From CAIYRG01 sp035632215 (GTDB lineage: Bacteria; Pseudomonadota; Alphaproteobacteria; Micropepsales; Micropepsaceae), in NCBI GenBank assembly GCA_035632215.1, contig DASQHF010000112.1, positions 1 through 21,769 of the forward strand: 21,769 bases of DNA. Direction: 5' to 3'. Shown one piece after another: positions 6,217 through 14,519 of the stretch. Every line of letters starts with the position of its first letter. The stretch's first letter is position 1. Below the pieces are notes generated by a model that was given only the letters and a program-made list of their open reading frames with translations, searched no databases and was not told where the DNA came from. The translations under genes and the position numbers were made by a program.

Positions 6217-7128
6217 TTAAGCGCGATTGGCCAGAAGCACACCGATGCTGACGAGGATAGCGGCCGCCGCCTTGCGGCCGAGATTGCCGGCGGAAAGATC
6301 TTCGCGGCCCAGCCGCGGGAAGAAGATCGTCAGCAGCACGCCGAAGCCGAACACGAACAGCGTGGTGGTCGAGGAGACCGCCGAGACGAGCGCCACAGGC
6401 GCCAGCAGAGACGCATAGCGAACGCCCAAACCGCCGCCGAGATTGATGAGCTCGTTCGCGGCGTTGATGCCGATGACGGCGCCGGGGCTCTTCCTGAACA
6501 AGGCGGCGAACTGCGCCCGGTACGCGGGCACCGCGACAATGCCGAAGCCGAACAGCGCCTCGCCGACAAAAGTCCAGAACGTCGTGCCCCAAAACGACTC
6601 TTGGACGGCGAAATATTTGAACACGACGGAGGAGAGCGAAAGGATGAAGGTCGAGGCGACCATCAACGCGACGAGGCGTGCTTTCAGACCGTGCATGAAC
6701 GAGCGCCCATGGAGAGAGACGGTGAGCACACCCACGATGATGAGACCGATGCCCGCGAGCTGTAAGAGAGTCATGCTCTCGCGCAAGCTCAAATAGGCCA
6801 GCAGCAGCGTGAACAGGACCGAGAGCTGGAACAGGGGCGCGACGACCGATGCCTCTTCGGATTGGATGGCGCGCAAATAGAACAGCATCGCGCCCATATA
6901 GAAGACGCCCGAAAGCGTCATGACTCCGATCGCGAGCGGCGTGAGCGTGAGAACCCCCGGATCGAAGGCCCAGATGACCGGAAGCGCGATGAGGCCGATC
7001 AGCGCGGTAAAGACGATCAGGACCGCGGTGTCGCTATCCCTGAAATATTTGTCGACGAGATATTTATCGATGTGGGTCGAAGCGGCCCATGATATCGGGC
7101 CGACAAGAGCGAAAGTGAGCCAAAGCAT
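6217..7128 (-). CDS. EamA-type (DMT superfamily) membrane transporter
   Basis: From ATG 7128 the protein has 303 residues and about ten hydrophobic helices, the usual layout of two five-helix EamA halves. The first half includes ISWAASTHIDKYLV and a later YMGAMLFYLRAIQSEEASVVAPLFQ, a pattern typical of the EamA domain. The second half has the NELINLGGGLGVRYASLLAP segment. An ATG 33 bases further upstream is possible but has no better binding site. The family exports or moves small metabolites, and the substrate cannot be inferred. It faces away from the stress protein gene. The FixK box in the shared upstream region has no -10 match on this side. Confidence 0.85.
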   Translation of the reverse strand: MLWLTFALVGPISWAASTHIDKYLVDKYFRDSDTAVLIVFTALIGLIALPVIWAFDPGVLTLTPLAIGVMTLSGVFYMGAMLFYLRAIQSEEASVVAPLFQLSVLFTLLLAYLSLRESMTLLQLAGIGLIIVGVLTVSLHGRSFMHGLKARLVALMVASTFILSLSSVVFKYFAVQESFWGTTFWTFVGEALFGFGIVAVPAYRAQFAALFRKSPGAVIGINAANELINLGGGLGVRYASLLAPVALVSAVSSTTTLFVFGFGVLLTIFFPRLGREDLSAGNLGRKAAAAILVSIGVLLANRA

Positions 7129-7191
7129 GGTTCTCTTTATCCCGCGAACACCCGGCCGCATAGTTCGTCGAGATTGGCGTTACCCGCCGAC

Positions 7192-7232
7192 TTGATCGGG
7201 ATCAAGCAGAACCGGTCAGGCTTTGCTAGGCT
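7192..7232 (+). promoter_or_regulatory. FixK/FNR-type promoter of the stress protein gene
   Basis: The box TTGATCGGGATCAA (7192-7205) is a full palindromic match. TAGGCT at 7227-7232 is identical to the -10 hexamer of the host-attachment gene and lies at the same distance. The predicted leader is about 25 nt. Confidence 0.7.
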
Positions 7233-7264
7233 GCGGCTCAAAGGAAGCAGAGAGCAGGAACGCG

Positions 7265-8137
7265 ATGGCGATCAAGGACATCCTGGTTGAGCTTTCGGGG
7301 TGCGATAGCGATGGCTCCGCGCTCGCGGCGGCCTATTTTGTGGCCGAGCCCTTCGGCGCCCGCCTTGATATCCTCCATGTTCAGCCGGGGCCGATGGACA
7401 TCATCGTCCATGCGGCGCTTGGACAGTTCACCAGCAAGATGGGCAACACCGAGCTCATCCATGCCCTCCAACATGAGGCGGAAAATCGCTCGCTTTCCGC
7501 CAAAGCCGCATACGAGACGTTCGCGAACGCTCGTTTCCCGGGCGGTCGAAACGCGCCCTCAGGTACAAGCGCGTCGTGGCGCGGGATCGAGGGCGACCCC
7601 GCGACGATAGTGAGCCAAGAAGCACGCTACAGCGATCTCGTCGTTGTCGGCCGCGGATCGGAGAGGGACGACCTTCCCGCGGACGCGGTGGCGAACATCC
7701 TGGTCCAATGCGGCCGACCGCTCTTGCTCGCGCCGAACGCCGCCGTGAAGAGCATCGGCAGGACGATCGCCATCGCCTGGAAGGAGTCGGCCGAAGCGGC
7801 GCGCGCTGTGACCGCGGCCATGGCCTTGATCGAGCGCGCCGAGCGGGTTCTGGTCCTGACCGCCGACGAGGCGCACGCCGATCCCGTCTTGAACCTCAAA
7901 GCGGCGGAACGACTCGCGCAGTCGCTCGCGCGCCATGGCGTGAAGAGCGAGTCGCGTCGTGTGCTATCGGGGTCCGAGCTAGCCTCGCACACGCTCGCGC
8001 GCTCGGCGGCAGAGGCGGGCGCGGACCTTCTCGTCATGGGAGCCTACAGCCACAGCCGCACGCGCGAGCTCGTCTTCGGCGGCTTTACACGTGAGCTCCT
8101 AATGCGCTGCGACTTACCGCTGCTGATGCTGCATTAG
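7265..8137 (+). CDS. Tandem universal stress protein
   Basis: The 290-residue protein starts at ATG 7265, 5 bases after AGGA, and holds two UspA-type domains (about 1-140 and 155-290). The first begins MAIKDILVEL and ends with the SDLVVVGRGS strand. The second begins with TIAIAWKESAEAARAV. It keeps a nucleotide-binding-like end, MGAYSHSRTRELVFGGFTRELL, at about 258-279, where Usp proteins of the ATP-binding type carry a G-x2-G-x9-G-S/T motif. The first domain looks degenerate there. Tandem Usp proteins are typical targets of Fnr/Anr/FixK-type regulators in low-oxygen survival. Its promoter has the clearest box in the cluster. The gene ends 8 bases before a convergent operon. Confidence 0.92.
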   Translation: MAIKDILVELSGCDSDGSALAAAYFVAEPFGARLDILHVQPGPMDIIVHAALGQFTSKMGNTELIHALQHEAENRSLSAKAAYETFANARFPGGRNAPSGTSASWRGIEGDPATIVSQEARYSDLVVVGRGSERDDLPADAVANILVQCGRPLLLAPNAAVKSIGRTIAIAWKESAEAARAVTAAMALIERAERVLVLTADEAHADPVLNLKAAERLAQSLARHGVKSESRRVLSGSELASHTLARSAAEAGADLLVMGAYSHSRTRELVFGGFTRELLMRCDLPLLMLH

Positions 8138-8145
8138 AGGAAGCT

Positions 8146-9093
8146 TCAAAAATCCGGCTTGGCGGCTTTCGGGACGTCCGAGTCCTTGTTGTTGTAGTAC
8201 TCGTGCGGATTCTCCGCGCACACGCCTTCGGCCAGCGGGTCTTTCTGCGGCACATAGGTCATGGTCGCGGTATAGGGGCTCGTGAACACGCCGGCGTCCT
8301 CGATCGTGACTTCGACTTGCAGGAACTTGCCGCGGTGGCCGCTGAAGACGTCGCCGTTGAAGAGCCAATTCTCTTTGTAGTTCCGGTCGAGCGCGTCTTT
8401 CACCTCGTCGTAATCGCGCAGGCGATAGCGCTCCACCATGTGAAGCTTCTTGGTGTAGGGCGTGCCGAACAAATCCTGCATCGCATAGGGGCGATCGGTC
8501 TTGATGCCGACGGTGTCGATCACCAGCGTATCGCCCTCGTAATGGCCGATAGAATCCCCGTACCAGGACGGCTTCAGCTGTCGGGGATGAGACGAATTCA
8601 TGCGCACCCGGCGGACCTCATGGTCGCCGCTGTAGAGAAGCGTGACCCGGTTCGGTTCTTGGATCACCTGCATCGTGAACTGCTTGAAGATGAAGGGCGG
8701 CGGATGCGGCCAGCACTGATTGGAGGGATTGGGAAAAGTGACGCCGGCCCGCGAAATTTCACCGAAGTGCTTCACGACATCCGCCGCCCACGGCTGGAGG
8801 AGCGGGCTCTTGTAGTCGCCGACCAGCTGATCGTAGTCGCTGATGCCGACCGTGCCCGCCGGCAAACCCGCCGAGCCGGCCGAGCCGGCCGGCCGCTGCT
8901 CCGCCCAGCGCGACAAGTTCGTGATCGGGCCAGGTCCCGATGCCGGCGGCTCGAACCAGGGAAAAGCGGGATGCGTCCAGGTAGTGGACACGCTGGAGAA
9001 GTCCGGGATCGCGGTGGTCTCGCTTGCGCTTGCGGCAAGCGCGGCCGCCATCGCCACGGTCATTACAAGAAGCAAGCTCCGCCGCTTATGCAT
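8146..9093 (-). CDS. Exported PDF-tail protein, paralogue with insertion
   Basis: This 315-residue protein has a signal peptide (about 1-24). It belongs to a family with three copies in this window. Shared landmarks are SGPGPI, LQPWA, a cysteine-tryptophan pair (C127), LKPSWYGDSIGHYEGDTLVIDTVG, TPYTKKLHMVERY, the CAEN motif with C292, and the closing AKPDF. It is the most divergent copy: it carries an Ala-Gly-Ser repeat near 69-79, and an extra segment at about 228-256 absent from the other two. The two conserved cysteines could form a disulfide in the periplasm. It is the last gene of the five-gene minus-strand run and follows the SRPBCC gene by 39 bases. I know no function for this family. 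Confidence 0.8.
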   Translation of the reverse strand: MHKRRSLLLVMTVAMAAALAASASETTAIPDFSSVSTTWTHPAFPWFEPPASGPGPITNLSRWAEQRPAGSAGSAGLPAGTVGISDYDQLVGDYKSPLLQPWAADVVKHFGEISRAGVTFPNPSNQCWPHPPPFIFKQFTMQVIQEPNRVTLLYSGDHEVRRVRMNSSHPRQLKPSWYGDSIGHYEGDTLVIDTVGIKTDRPYAMQDLFGTPYTKKLHMVERYRLRDYDEVKDALDRNYKENWLFNGDVFSGHRGKFLQVEVTIEDAGVFTSPYTATMTYVPQKDPLAEGVCAENPHEYYNNKDSDVPKAAKPDF

Positions 9094-9132
9094 TTGTTAC
9101 GCCCCGTTGTTCAGTCCGACGCGATCACGAAT

Positions 9133-9696
9133 TCACTTGGCGGGCGGCGGTGGCGGCGGGAGCGTGCCGCCTTCGGCCAGAATTTTCATGTTCTGGATCG
9201 CCTGCGTGAATCTCGCGCGGCGTGCGTCCCTATCTTTTGCGCGCGCTGCATCGTCGGGGAGCATCGAGTTGTCAAAGAAGAGCGTGTAGACGATTTTCGA
9301 GGTCGCTGCGGTCAGCGGCCGCACTTCGACATTGCCGTGATAGAGATTGAACGGCGTGCCTTCCTTGGGCGTCTGCGCGTAGACGTAGGAGAACTCGGTC
9401 TTGGCAACGAGCACCTCGCCGTTGCCAACGCTGCGCACCGCACCGACTTCTCCGTCCTTGCCCGCGATGATCTTGCACCCCTGCGGCACCTGCAGCCATT
9501 CGGCCACATCGCAATATTTGCCGACGCGCTTCCACACGTCCGCCGCCGCGCGGTTGACGTTGATTTCCATGACAATGGATGTGTAGGTGGGCGACGCGAC
9601 CACGACGGAGCCCTTTGGCGCCTGTGCGCCGGCTGAGCTCATGAAGGCCGCCGCCAACACGCAGCCTATAGCGATCTTTGCAAGCGAAGTGCGCAT
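9133..9696 (-). CDS. Exported SRPBCC-fold protein
   Basis: The 187-residue protein starts at ATG 9696 behind GGGAGG. It has a signal peptide (about 1-24, ending in AGA). The remainder reads as a START/Bet v1-like SRPBCC domain: INVNRAAADVWKRVGKYCDVAEW, VGAVRSVGNGEVLVAKTEFSYVY, then FNLYHGNVEVRPLT and a C-terminal helix. This fold makes a deep hydrophobic pocket and is used for binding or cyclising hydrophobic ligands. Export is less common for this family. The tail is a poly-proline stretch (PPPPPP) of unknown purpose. It sits inside the five-gene unit between the synthetase-acetyltransferase and a PDF-tail protein. The ligand is unknown. Confidence 0.8.
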   Translation of the reverse strand: MRTSLAKIAIGCVLAAAFMSSAGAQAPKGSVVVASPTYTSIVMEINVNRAAADVWKRVGKYCDVAEWLQVPQGCKIIAGKDGEVGAVRSVGNGEVLVAKTEFSYVYAQTPKEGTPFNLYHGNVEVRPLTAATSKIVYTLFFDNSMLPDDAARAKDRDARRARFTQAIQNMKILAEGGTLPPPPPPAK

Positions 9697-9758
9697 CTCT
9701 TTCCTCCCGGTTGTTCGTCGTCCGACGATAGCATTGCCGGCTTGTCGGCGATAAGGGG

Positions 9759-12437
9759 TCAGCTTGGGGCCGCGAGCCGGAGGCTGACGCGCACGACATC
9801 GGGCGACTCGCCCGCACTCGCTTGAAAACCGAGCTTTGCCGCAAGCGCCAGCATCGCGCTGTTCTCGCGAAGCACATGGCCCATGAGTTCGCTCAGGCCG
9901 CGGGCGCGCGCATACTCGACAAGCCGCGTCATGAGCAGTCGCCCGATGCCCTGCCGATGCAGATCGCTCGCCACGACGATCGCGAATTCCGCGGAAACAT
10001 TGTCGGGATCGGCGATGAGGCGAACCACGCCCGCGAACCGCCCGCCTTCTGGCCGGTAGAGCACAAGGGCCATTTCGCGGTCGTAATCGATCTGGGTGAA
10101 GCGAGCGAGCAGCTGCGGCTGTACGCTCTTCAACGGCAAGAAGAAGCGCAGCCGCGCATCCTCGGGAGAGAGCTCCGCTACAAGCGTCTTGAGCGCCTCG
10201 GCGTCCTCCGGGCGGATGGGGCGAAGTTTGAGGCGCCCGAGCGAGGAGAGCTGCTCATCGCGCTCCAGTTCCTTCGGATAGGGGCGGATCGACAGCCGCG
10301 CACCGCGCGCTCCTTTAAGCGGCGCGATCCGCACGCGTGCATCGACGGCGACGATGCTTGTCGCGTCCAAAAGCAGCGGGTTGAGATCGATTTCGACCAC
10401 TTCGTCGAAATCGCAGACGAGCTGCGAGAGCTTCACGAGCGTCGACGCAAGCTCGGGCAGGTTGGCCGGAGGATGATCGCGATAGCCTTTCAACAGGCGA
10501 GCGATCCGCGTCTCCTCGATCAGCTCGCGCGCGAGCCGCAAATTCAAGGGCGGCAGCGCGACCGCCCTGTCGGCGACGATCTCGACCGCTGTTCCTCCTT
10601 GCCCGAACAGGAGGAACGGCCCGAACTGCGCATCCACGGCCATACCCGCGATCAGCTCGTAGGCGCCTGGCTTCTCGACCATCTCCTGCACGAGAAAGCC
10701 GTCGAGACGAGCGCTCGATTGGGTCTTTTTCACCTGCGCCAGCATCGCCGTCGCAGCCGCCCGCACCGCGTCTTTGGTTTTCAAACCGAGCGCGACGCCG
10801 CCGACTTCCGATTTGTGCAGAATATCGGGCGAAACGATCTTCAGCGCCACCGCACCGCCGAACTTCGCCGCGAGCTTCACCGCGGTCTCGATGTCGGGGG
10901 CTTTCGCCGCCCGCACCATCGGGATCCGGTAACACTCGAAGAGGCGCGAAACGTCTTCCGGCGCGAGCCAGCCTTGACCCAATTCAAGCGCGCGATCGAT
11001 CACCGCGCGCGCAGCGCCGCTGTCGGGAGAAAACTCCGTCGCCGCCGAAGACGGCACCTCGACGATCGCCTCCTGGCCCTTGCGATAATGCATGAGGTGC
11101 ATGAAGCCGCGCGCGGCTTCGGTCGGCGTCTCGTAGGAAGGAAGTGCTGCCGCCGCGAACAAGGCGCGGCTCTCTTGCGCGAGATCGCCGCCGAGCCAGT
11201 TCGCGAGGACGGCCTTCGCCTGTGGCCTTGCAACCTCGATCACCGCGCGCGCCGCTTCCGTGCTCGACGCGATCGCGGTCGGGCAATTGATCACCAGGAC
11301 GGCGTTGGTTTCCGGCGCTTCGAGTAATGTCTCCAGCGAGGCTGCATACCGCGCCGCAGGCGCATCGCCGATGATGTCGACGGGGTTGCCTTTGGACCAG
11401 GTCGTCGGCAGCAGGGCATCGAGCTTCTTGATCGTGTCCGGCGACAATTCCGCCGCCACGCCGCCGAAATCCAGGAGCGCGTCGATCGCCAGCACGCCCG
11501 CGCCGCCGCCATTCGTCAGAATGACCATGTCGTCGCGATTGATCCTGGGCGCGATGCTGAGTGTCTCGACCGCGTCGAAAATCTCCTCGAGATCGCGCAC
11601 GCGCAAGATGCCCGCGCGGCGGAACGCGGCGTCGTAGACCGAATCGATTCCGGCCAGCGCGCCGGTGTGCGAGTGCGCGGCTTTCGCCGCCGCGCCATGC
11701 CGGCCGGCCTTGATCGCGATCACGGGTTTCAATCGAGCCGCCGCGCGGGCGGCCGAGATGAACTTCCGCGCGCTCGTCACCGCCTCGATGTAGAGCAGGA
11801 TCGCGCTCGTCTGCTGGTCGTTGGCGAGATAGTCCAGCATATCGCCGAAATCGACATCGGCCATGTCTCCCAAGGAGACGAGATGCGAAAACCCGATCCC
11901 GCGCGAGGTCGCCCAGTCGAGCACGGTGGTGACGATGGCGCCCGACTGCGCGACGAAGGCGATGCCGCCCTTCTTGGCGTTGCGCGGAGCGAACGAGCCG
12001 TTCAAGCCCGCCGGCGTCGAGACCACGCCAAGACAGTTCGGCCCGATAATGCGCAAGAGATGCGGCCGAGCGGCGTCGAGCATGGCCTGCTGGAGCGCGT
12101 GGCCCTCGCCTCCTTCGAGCTCGCCGAAGCCCGCGGTGATGACGATCGCGCCTTTAGCTCCGCGCGCACCCAATTCCGCGATCACTTGCGGCACCGCGCG
12201 CGGCGGTGTGCAGATGACGCCCAAATCCGGCACGAAAGGAACGCTCGCGATATCCGCGTAACAGGCTGCGCCCAGAATCTCCTGGGGCTTTGGATTGACG
12301 AAGGCAAGCGAGCCGGTAAATCCGCCACCCTTGAGGTTCACGGCGGTGACGAGCCCGACGGATCCCGCTCGCGCGCTGGCGCCGATGAGCGCGATCCCGC
12401 GCGGGTGAAAGATCGCATCGAGATTGCGGATCGTCAT
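9759..12437 (-). CDS. ADP-forming acyl-CoA synthetase / GNAT acetyltransferase fusion
   Basis: This large (892-residue) cytosolic protein has the order of the Pat/PatZ lysine acetyltransferases. A CoA-binding Rossmann domain (about 1-130) comes first, then succinyl-CoA ligase-like domains (about 145-460, with SHTGALAG and H257), an ATP-grasp part (about 490-710) and a C-terminal GNAT domain (about 735-890). The GNAT acetyl-CoA loop is visible as HRQGIGRLL at about 827-835. Pat proteins acetylate and switch off acyl-CoA synthetases in response to acetyl-CoA or nucleotide levels, and related fusions may keep ligase activity. H257 lies where the ADP-forming enzymes have their phosphorylated histidine, so ligase activity cannot be excluded. 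The start lies 15 bases after an upstream PDF-tail gene, so cotranscription is likely. Confidence 0.93.
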   Translation of the reverse strand: MTIRNLDAIFHPRGIALIGASARAGSVGLVTAVNLKGGGFTGSLAFVNPKPQEILGAACYADIASVPFVPDLGVICTPPRAVPQVIAELGARGAKGAIVITAGFGELEGGEGHALQQAMLDAARPHLLRIIGPNCLGVVSTPAGLNGSFAPRNAKKGGIAFVAQSGAIVTTVLDWATSRGIGFSHLVSLGDMADVDFGDMLDYLANDQQTSAILLYIEAVTSARKFISAARAAARLKPVIAIKAGRHGAAAKAAHSHTGALAGIDSVYDAAFRRAGILRVRDLEEIFDAVETLSIAPRINRDDMVILTNGGGAGVLAIDALLDFGGVAAELSPDTIKKLDALLPTTWSKGNPVDIIGDAPAARYAASLETLLEAPETNAVLVINCPTAIASSTEAARAVIEVARPQAKAVLANWLGGDLAQESRALFAAAALPSYETPTEAARGFMHLMHYRKGQEAIVEVPSSAATEFSPDSGAARAVIDRALELGQGWLAPEDVSRLFECYRIPMVRAAKAPDIETAVKLAAKFGGAVALKIVSPDILHKSEVGGVALGLKTKDAVRAAATAMLAQVKKTQSSARLDGFLVQEMVEKPGAYELIAGMAVDAQFGPFLLFGQGGTAVEIVADRAVALPPLNLRLARELIEETRIARLLKGYRDHPPANLPELASTLVKLSQLVCDFDEVVEIDLNPLLLDATSIVAVDARVRIAPLKGARGARLSIRPYPKELERDEQLSSLGRLKLRPIRPEDAEALKTLVAELSPEDARLRFFLPLKSVQPQLLARFTQIDYDREMALVLYRPEGGRFAGVVRLIADPDNVSAEFAIVVASDLHRQGIGRLLMTRLVEYARARGLSELMGHVLRENSAMLALAAKLGFQASAGESPDVVRVSLRLAAPS

Positions 12438-12452
12438 GAGCGCGAGCCGCGC

Positions 12453-13307
12453 TTAAAAGTCCGGCTTGGCAGCCTGCGGGATCGGCTCCTGATCGAGGTG
12501 GAAGAAGTCGTTCATCATCCCTTCTGCGCAAGACACTTCGATCATTGGCCCGAACTGCGCGCGCGTATAGCGCTGGATCGCATTCCACGGCGTCGTGAAT
12601 GCGCCCGGATCCTCGACATGGACGTTGACCTCGAGCGTCTTCCCGCCATCGACGATGTGGAAGCGCTCGATGACGTGCAGCTTGTCGGTGTGCGGCGTAC
12701 GGAAATTGTCGATCCAGGTCTTGTCGTTCATCCCGACGGTATCGACGACGAGCGTATCGCCTTCGTAGCGGCCGACCGATTCGCCGAACCAGGACGGCTT
12801 CACGTTCTTCGAATGCGGCACGTCCATAAAGATGCGCCGTGTCTGGTAGTCCTCCTGCCAGACCATCACGATCTCGTTCCTGGTCTGAACGAAGTAAACG
12901 GGCTGCACGCCATGGAGTAGGAAGCCCGGTGTGCCCACCGGCCAGCAGCTCGCCTGGCGTGAGAAGCCGGTGCCGCCAGCGAGGATGCGATCGTTGCGCT
13001 TCTTCATTTCCGCCCGTGCCCAAGGCTGGAGGATTGGGTTCGCGATGTCGGCGACGGCAAAGGTCGGCTGTGGACCGACGATCCGCCCGCTCGGCGGATA
13101 ATTGGGAGCGAGATTGACGAACACGGGATGCGCCGGATCGTTCGTGATCGGCCCCGGACCGCTCGGCGGCGCCTTGAAGCCGCCCGGCACCGCGATCCAA
13201 CCGACGATCGAATCGGGCGCGAAGTTTGGCGGAGCATCTGCGCCCGACGCCGGCAACGATCCCGCGGCGGCGAGAAGAAGAACGGACAGAACGGCGCTTG
13301 TTTTCAT
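12453..13307 (-). CDS. Exported PDF-tail protein, short paralogue
   Basis: The 284-residue protein has a signal peptide (about 1-23) and starts 7 bases after GAGG. It shares the family core with the paralogue at 14520: PPSGPGPI, ILQPWA followed by MKKRND, a CW pair at C121, VPHSK and KPSWFGESVGRYEGDTLVVDT, TPHT with HVIE, DPGAFTTPWNAIQRY, a CAE motif with C260, and the AKPDF end. It is much closer to that copy than to the one at 8146. No catalytic motif is obvious, but the invariant YEGDTLVVDTxG block and histidines in TPHT could form a site. It follows the NHL gene after 14 bases and precedes the synthetase fusion after 15 bases. Confidence 0.82.
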   Translation of the reverse strand: MKTSAVLSVLLLAAAGSLPASGADAPPNFAPDSIVGWIAVPGGFKAPPSGPGPITNDPAHPVFVNLAPNYPPSGRIVGPQPTFAVADIANPILQPWARAEMKKRNDRILAGGTGFSRQASCWPVGTPGFLLHGVQPVYFVQTRNEIVMVWQEDYQTRRIFMDVPHSKNVKPSWFGESVGRYEGDTLVVDTVGMNDKTWIDNFRTPHTDKLHVIERFHIVDGGKTLEVNVHVEDPGAFTTPWNAIQRYTRAQFGPMIEVSCAEGMMNDFFHLDQEPIPQAAKPDF

Positions 13308-13321
13308 CGGCTGGCCTCGCG

Positions 13322-14419
13322 CTATTTCACCTTCATATATTTGCGCAGATTGTGCGCGGCGACATCGGCGGCGAAGATGCTCCCTTCCTCATCCGCGGCA
13401 ATCCCCGAAGCCGTCGTGCCGACGTCGAGCTTATTGGGATCGGCCGGATCGGGAATGAAGGCTTTGAGCGAGCCGTCATTCGCGTTCCCGACTACGATGC
13501 CGCGGAGCTGGCCTTTGGGGGCGTTGGGATCGCGAAAAGCCGCGCCGACATAGATGGTGTCGTCTTTGCCCACGAAGACCGAGCTCGGCTCGCCGAATTG
13601 TTTCCATGCCGCAATGAACTTGCCGTCCTGGTCGAACACCTGGATACGCTGGTTGCGGCGGTCGGCGACATAGAGGTGGTTTTGCGATCCGCCGAGGAAG
13701 AGATCGTGCGGCTCGTCGAAGTCGCCGGGCGCATTTCCTCGCTTACCCCAGCTCTTGATGAATTTTCCGTCTTTCGAGAATTTCAGGATCCGGCCGTTGT
13801 TGTGCTTGTTCGGCAGATGCCCGTCGGACACGAAGATGTCGCCGTTCGGCGCGACTGCGATTCCCGTCGGGCGGTCGAACGTGTCAGGCCCGCTCCCCGA
13901 AACGCCCTCTTTCCCGAGCGTCATCAGGATCTGACCGGTGGGCGAAAGCTTGAGCACTTCCTGGCCCATGACGACACCGGACGAATTCTTCGCCGGCATG
14001 CCAAGAATGGTCTCCTCGTCATTGACGTCGCTGACCCAGAGATTGCCTTGTTGGTCCAGCGTGAACCCGTGCGGATAGGCGAACAGCCCGGCGCCGAAAC
14101 TTTTCAAGAGCTTGCCGGACGGATCGAATTCGAGGATCGGCGGATTGGAGGCCCCGCGATTGACGCAGGTGGCATGTCCCGGCGGCACCGTGTTGAAGCA
14201 GCGGTGGAAGACCCAGATGTTGCCGTCGCGCGCGACATGGACGCGGATCACTTCGCCCCAATGACCGCCATTCATGTTTTGCGGGATCGTCGGCCACCCG
14301 TTGACGAGCCGGTATGGATTGGGAAGCTCGGTCGGTTTGGGGTAGGTCTGAGCTTGCGCCGCGGAGGCAATCGTCAATCCGGCCACAAACGCGAGTAGTG
14401 CTCGGCTTTTCGGCGCCAT
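13322..14419 (-). CDS. Exported NHL-repeat beta-propeller protein
   Basis: The 365-residue protein starts behind GGAGG 5 bases upstream. It has a signal peptide (about 1-23, ending in AQA). The mature part is a run of NHL-type repeats: ILEFDPSGKLLKSFG, PHGFTLDQQGNLWVSD, VLKLSPTGQILMTLG, PTGIAVAPNGDIFVSD, ILKFSKDGKFIKSWG and IQVFDQDGKFIAAW, which should fold as a six-bladed propeller. Such proteins include peptidyl-amidating-lyase-like enzymes and periplasmic binding or lactonase-type propellers, so the role is open. Two cysteines at 74 and 85 may pair. It is first in the minus-strand five-gene unit and divergent from the paralogue at 14520. Confidence 0.85.
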   Translation of the reverse strand: MAPKSRALLAFVAGLTIASAAQAQTYPKPTELPNPYRLVNGWPTIPQNMNGGHWGEVIRVHVARDGNIWVFHRCFNTVPPGHATCVNRGASNPPILEFDPSGKLLKSFGAGLFAYPHGFTLDQQGNLWVSDVNDEETILGMPAKNSSGVVMGQEVLKLSPTGQILMTLGKEGVSGSGPDTFDRPTGIAVAPNGDIFVSDGHLPNKHNNGRILKFSKDGKFIKSWGKRGNAPGDFDEPHDLFLGGSQNHLYVADRRNQRIQVFDQDGKFIAAWKQFGEPSSVFVGKDDTIYVGAAFRDPNAPKGQLRGIVVGNANDGSLKAFIPDPADPNKLDVGTTASGIAADEEGSIFAADVAAHNLRKYMKVK

Positions 14420-14435
14420 GCTTACCTCCCCAATT

Positions 14436-14470
14436 CGCGTGTCATCGTCACGCGCGCGCTTTGCGTGTCA
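14436..14470. promoter_or_regulatory. Repeat cluster in the divergent promoter region
   Basis: CGCGTG (14436-14441) is inverted to CACGCG (14449-14454), and GCGTGTCA occurs at 14437-14444 and again at 14463-14470. This lies between the start of the NHL gene and the start at 14520. It could be an operator shared by both units; no family of binding protein is suggested. Confidence 0.35.
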
Positions 14471-14519
14471 ACCTAACAAGGGTTTAGCCTAGGGTCGAGG
14501 CGGCGGTAGGGAAACGAGC

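Noticed and set aside
7150..7205. The FixK box at 7192 as a promoter also for the EamA transporter
   Set aside because: No -10-like hexamer occurs at the common distance on the minus strand, while the plus side has a perfect TAGGCT.
8868..8895. GC-rich tandem GAGCCGGCC units as a possible regulatory repeat
   Set aside because: They lie within the exported protein gene at 8146-9093 and encode an Ala-Gly-Ser stretch.
8203..9636. A 477-residue plus-strand frame across two minus-strand genes
   Set aside because: It is antisense to two clear exported proteins and has the biased composition of a shadow frame.
9822..12920. Long plus-strand frames opposite the synthetase fusion
   Set aside because: They are Arg/His-rich shadows of a high-GC gene, without binding sites or any recognisable domain.
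13226..14398. A 390-residue plus-strand frame opposite the NHL gene
   Set aside because: The NHL protein on the other strand has a signal peptide and repeats; this frame has neither.
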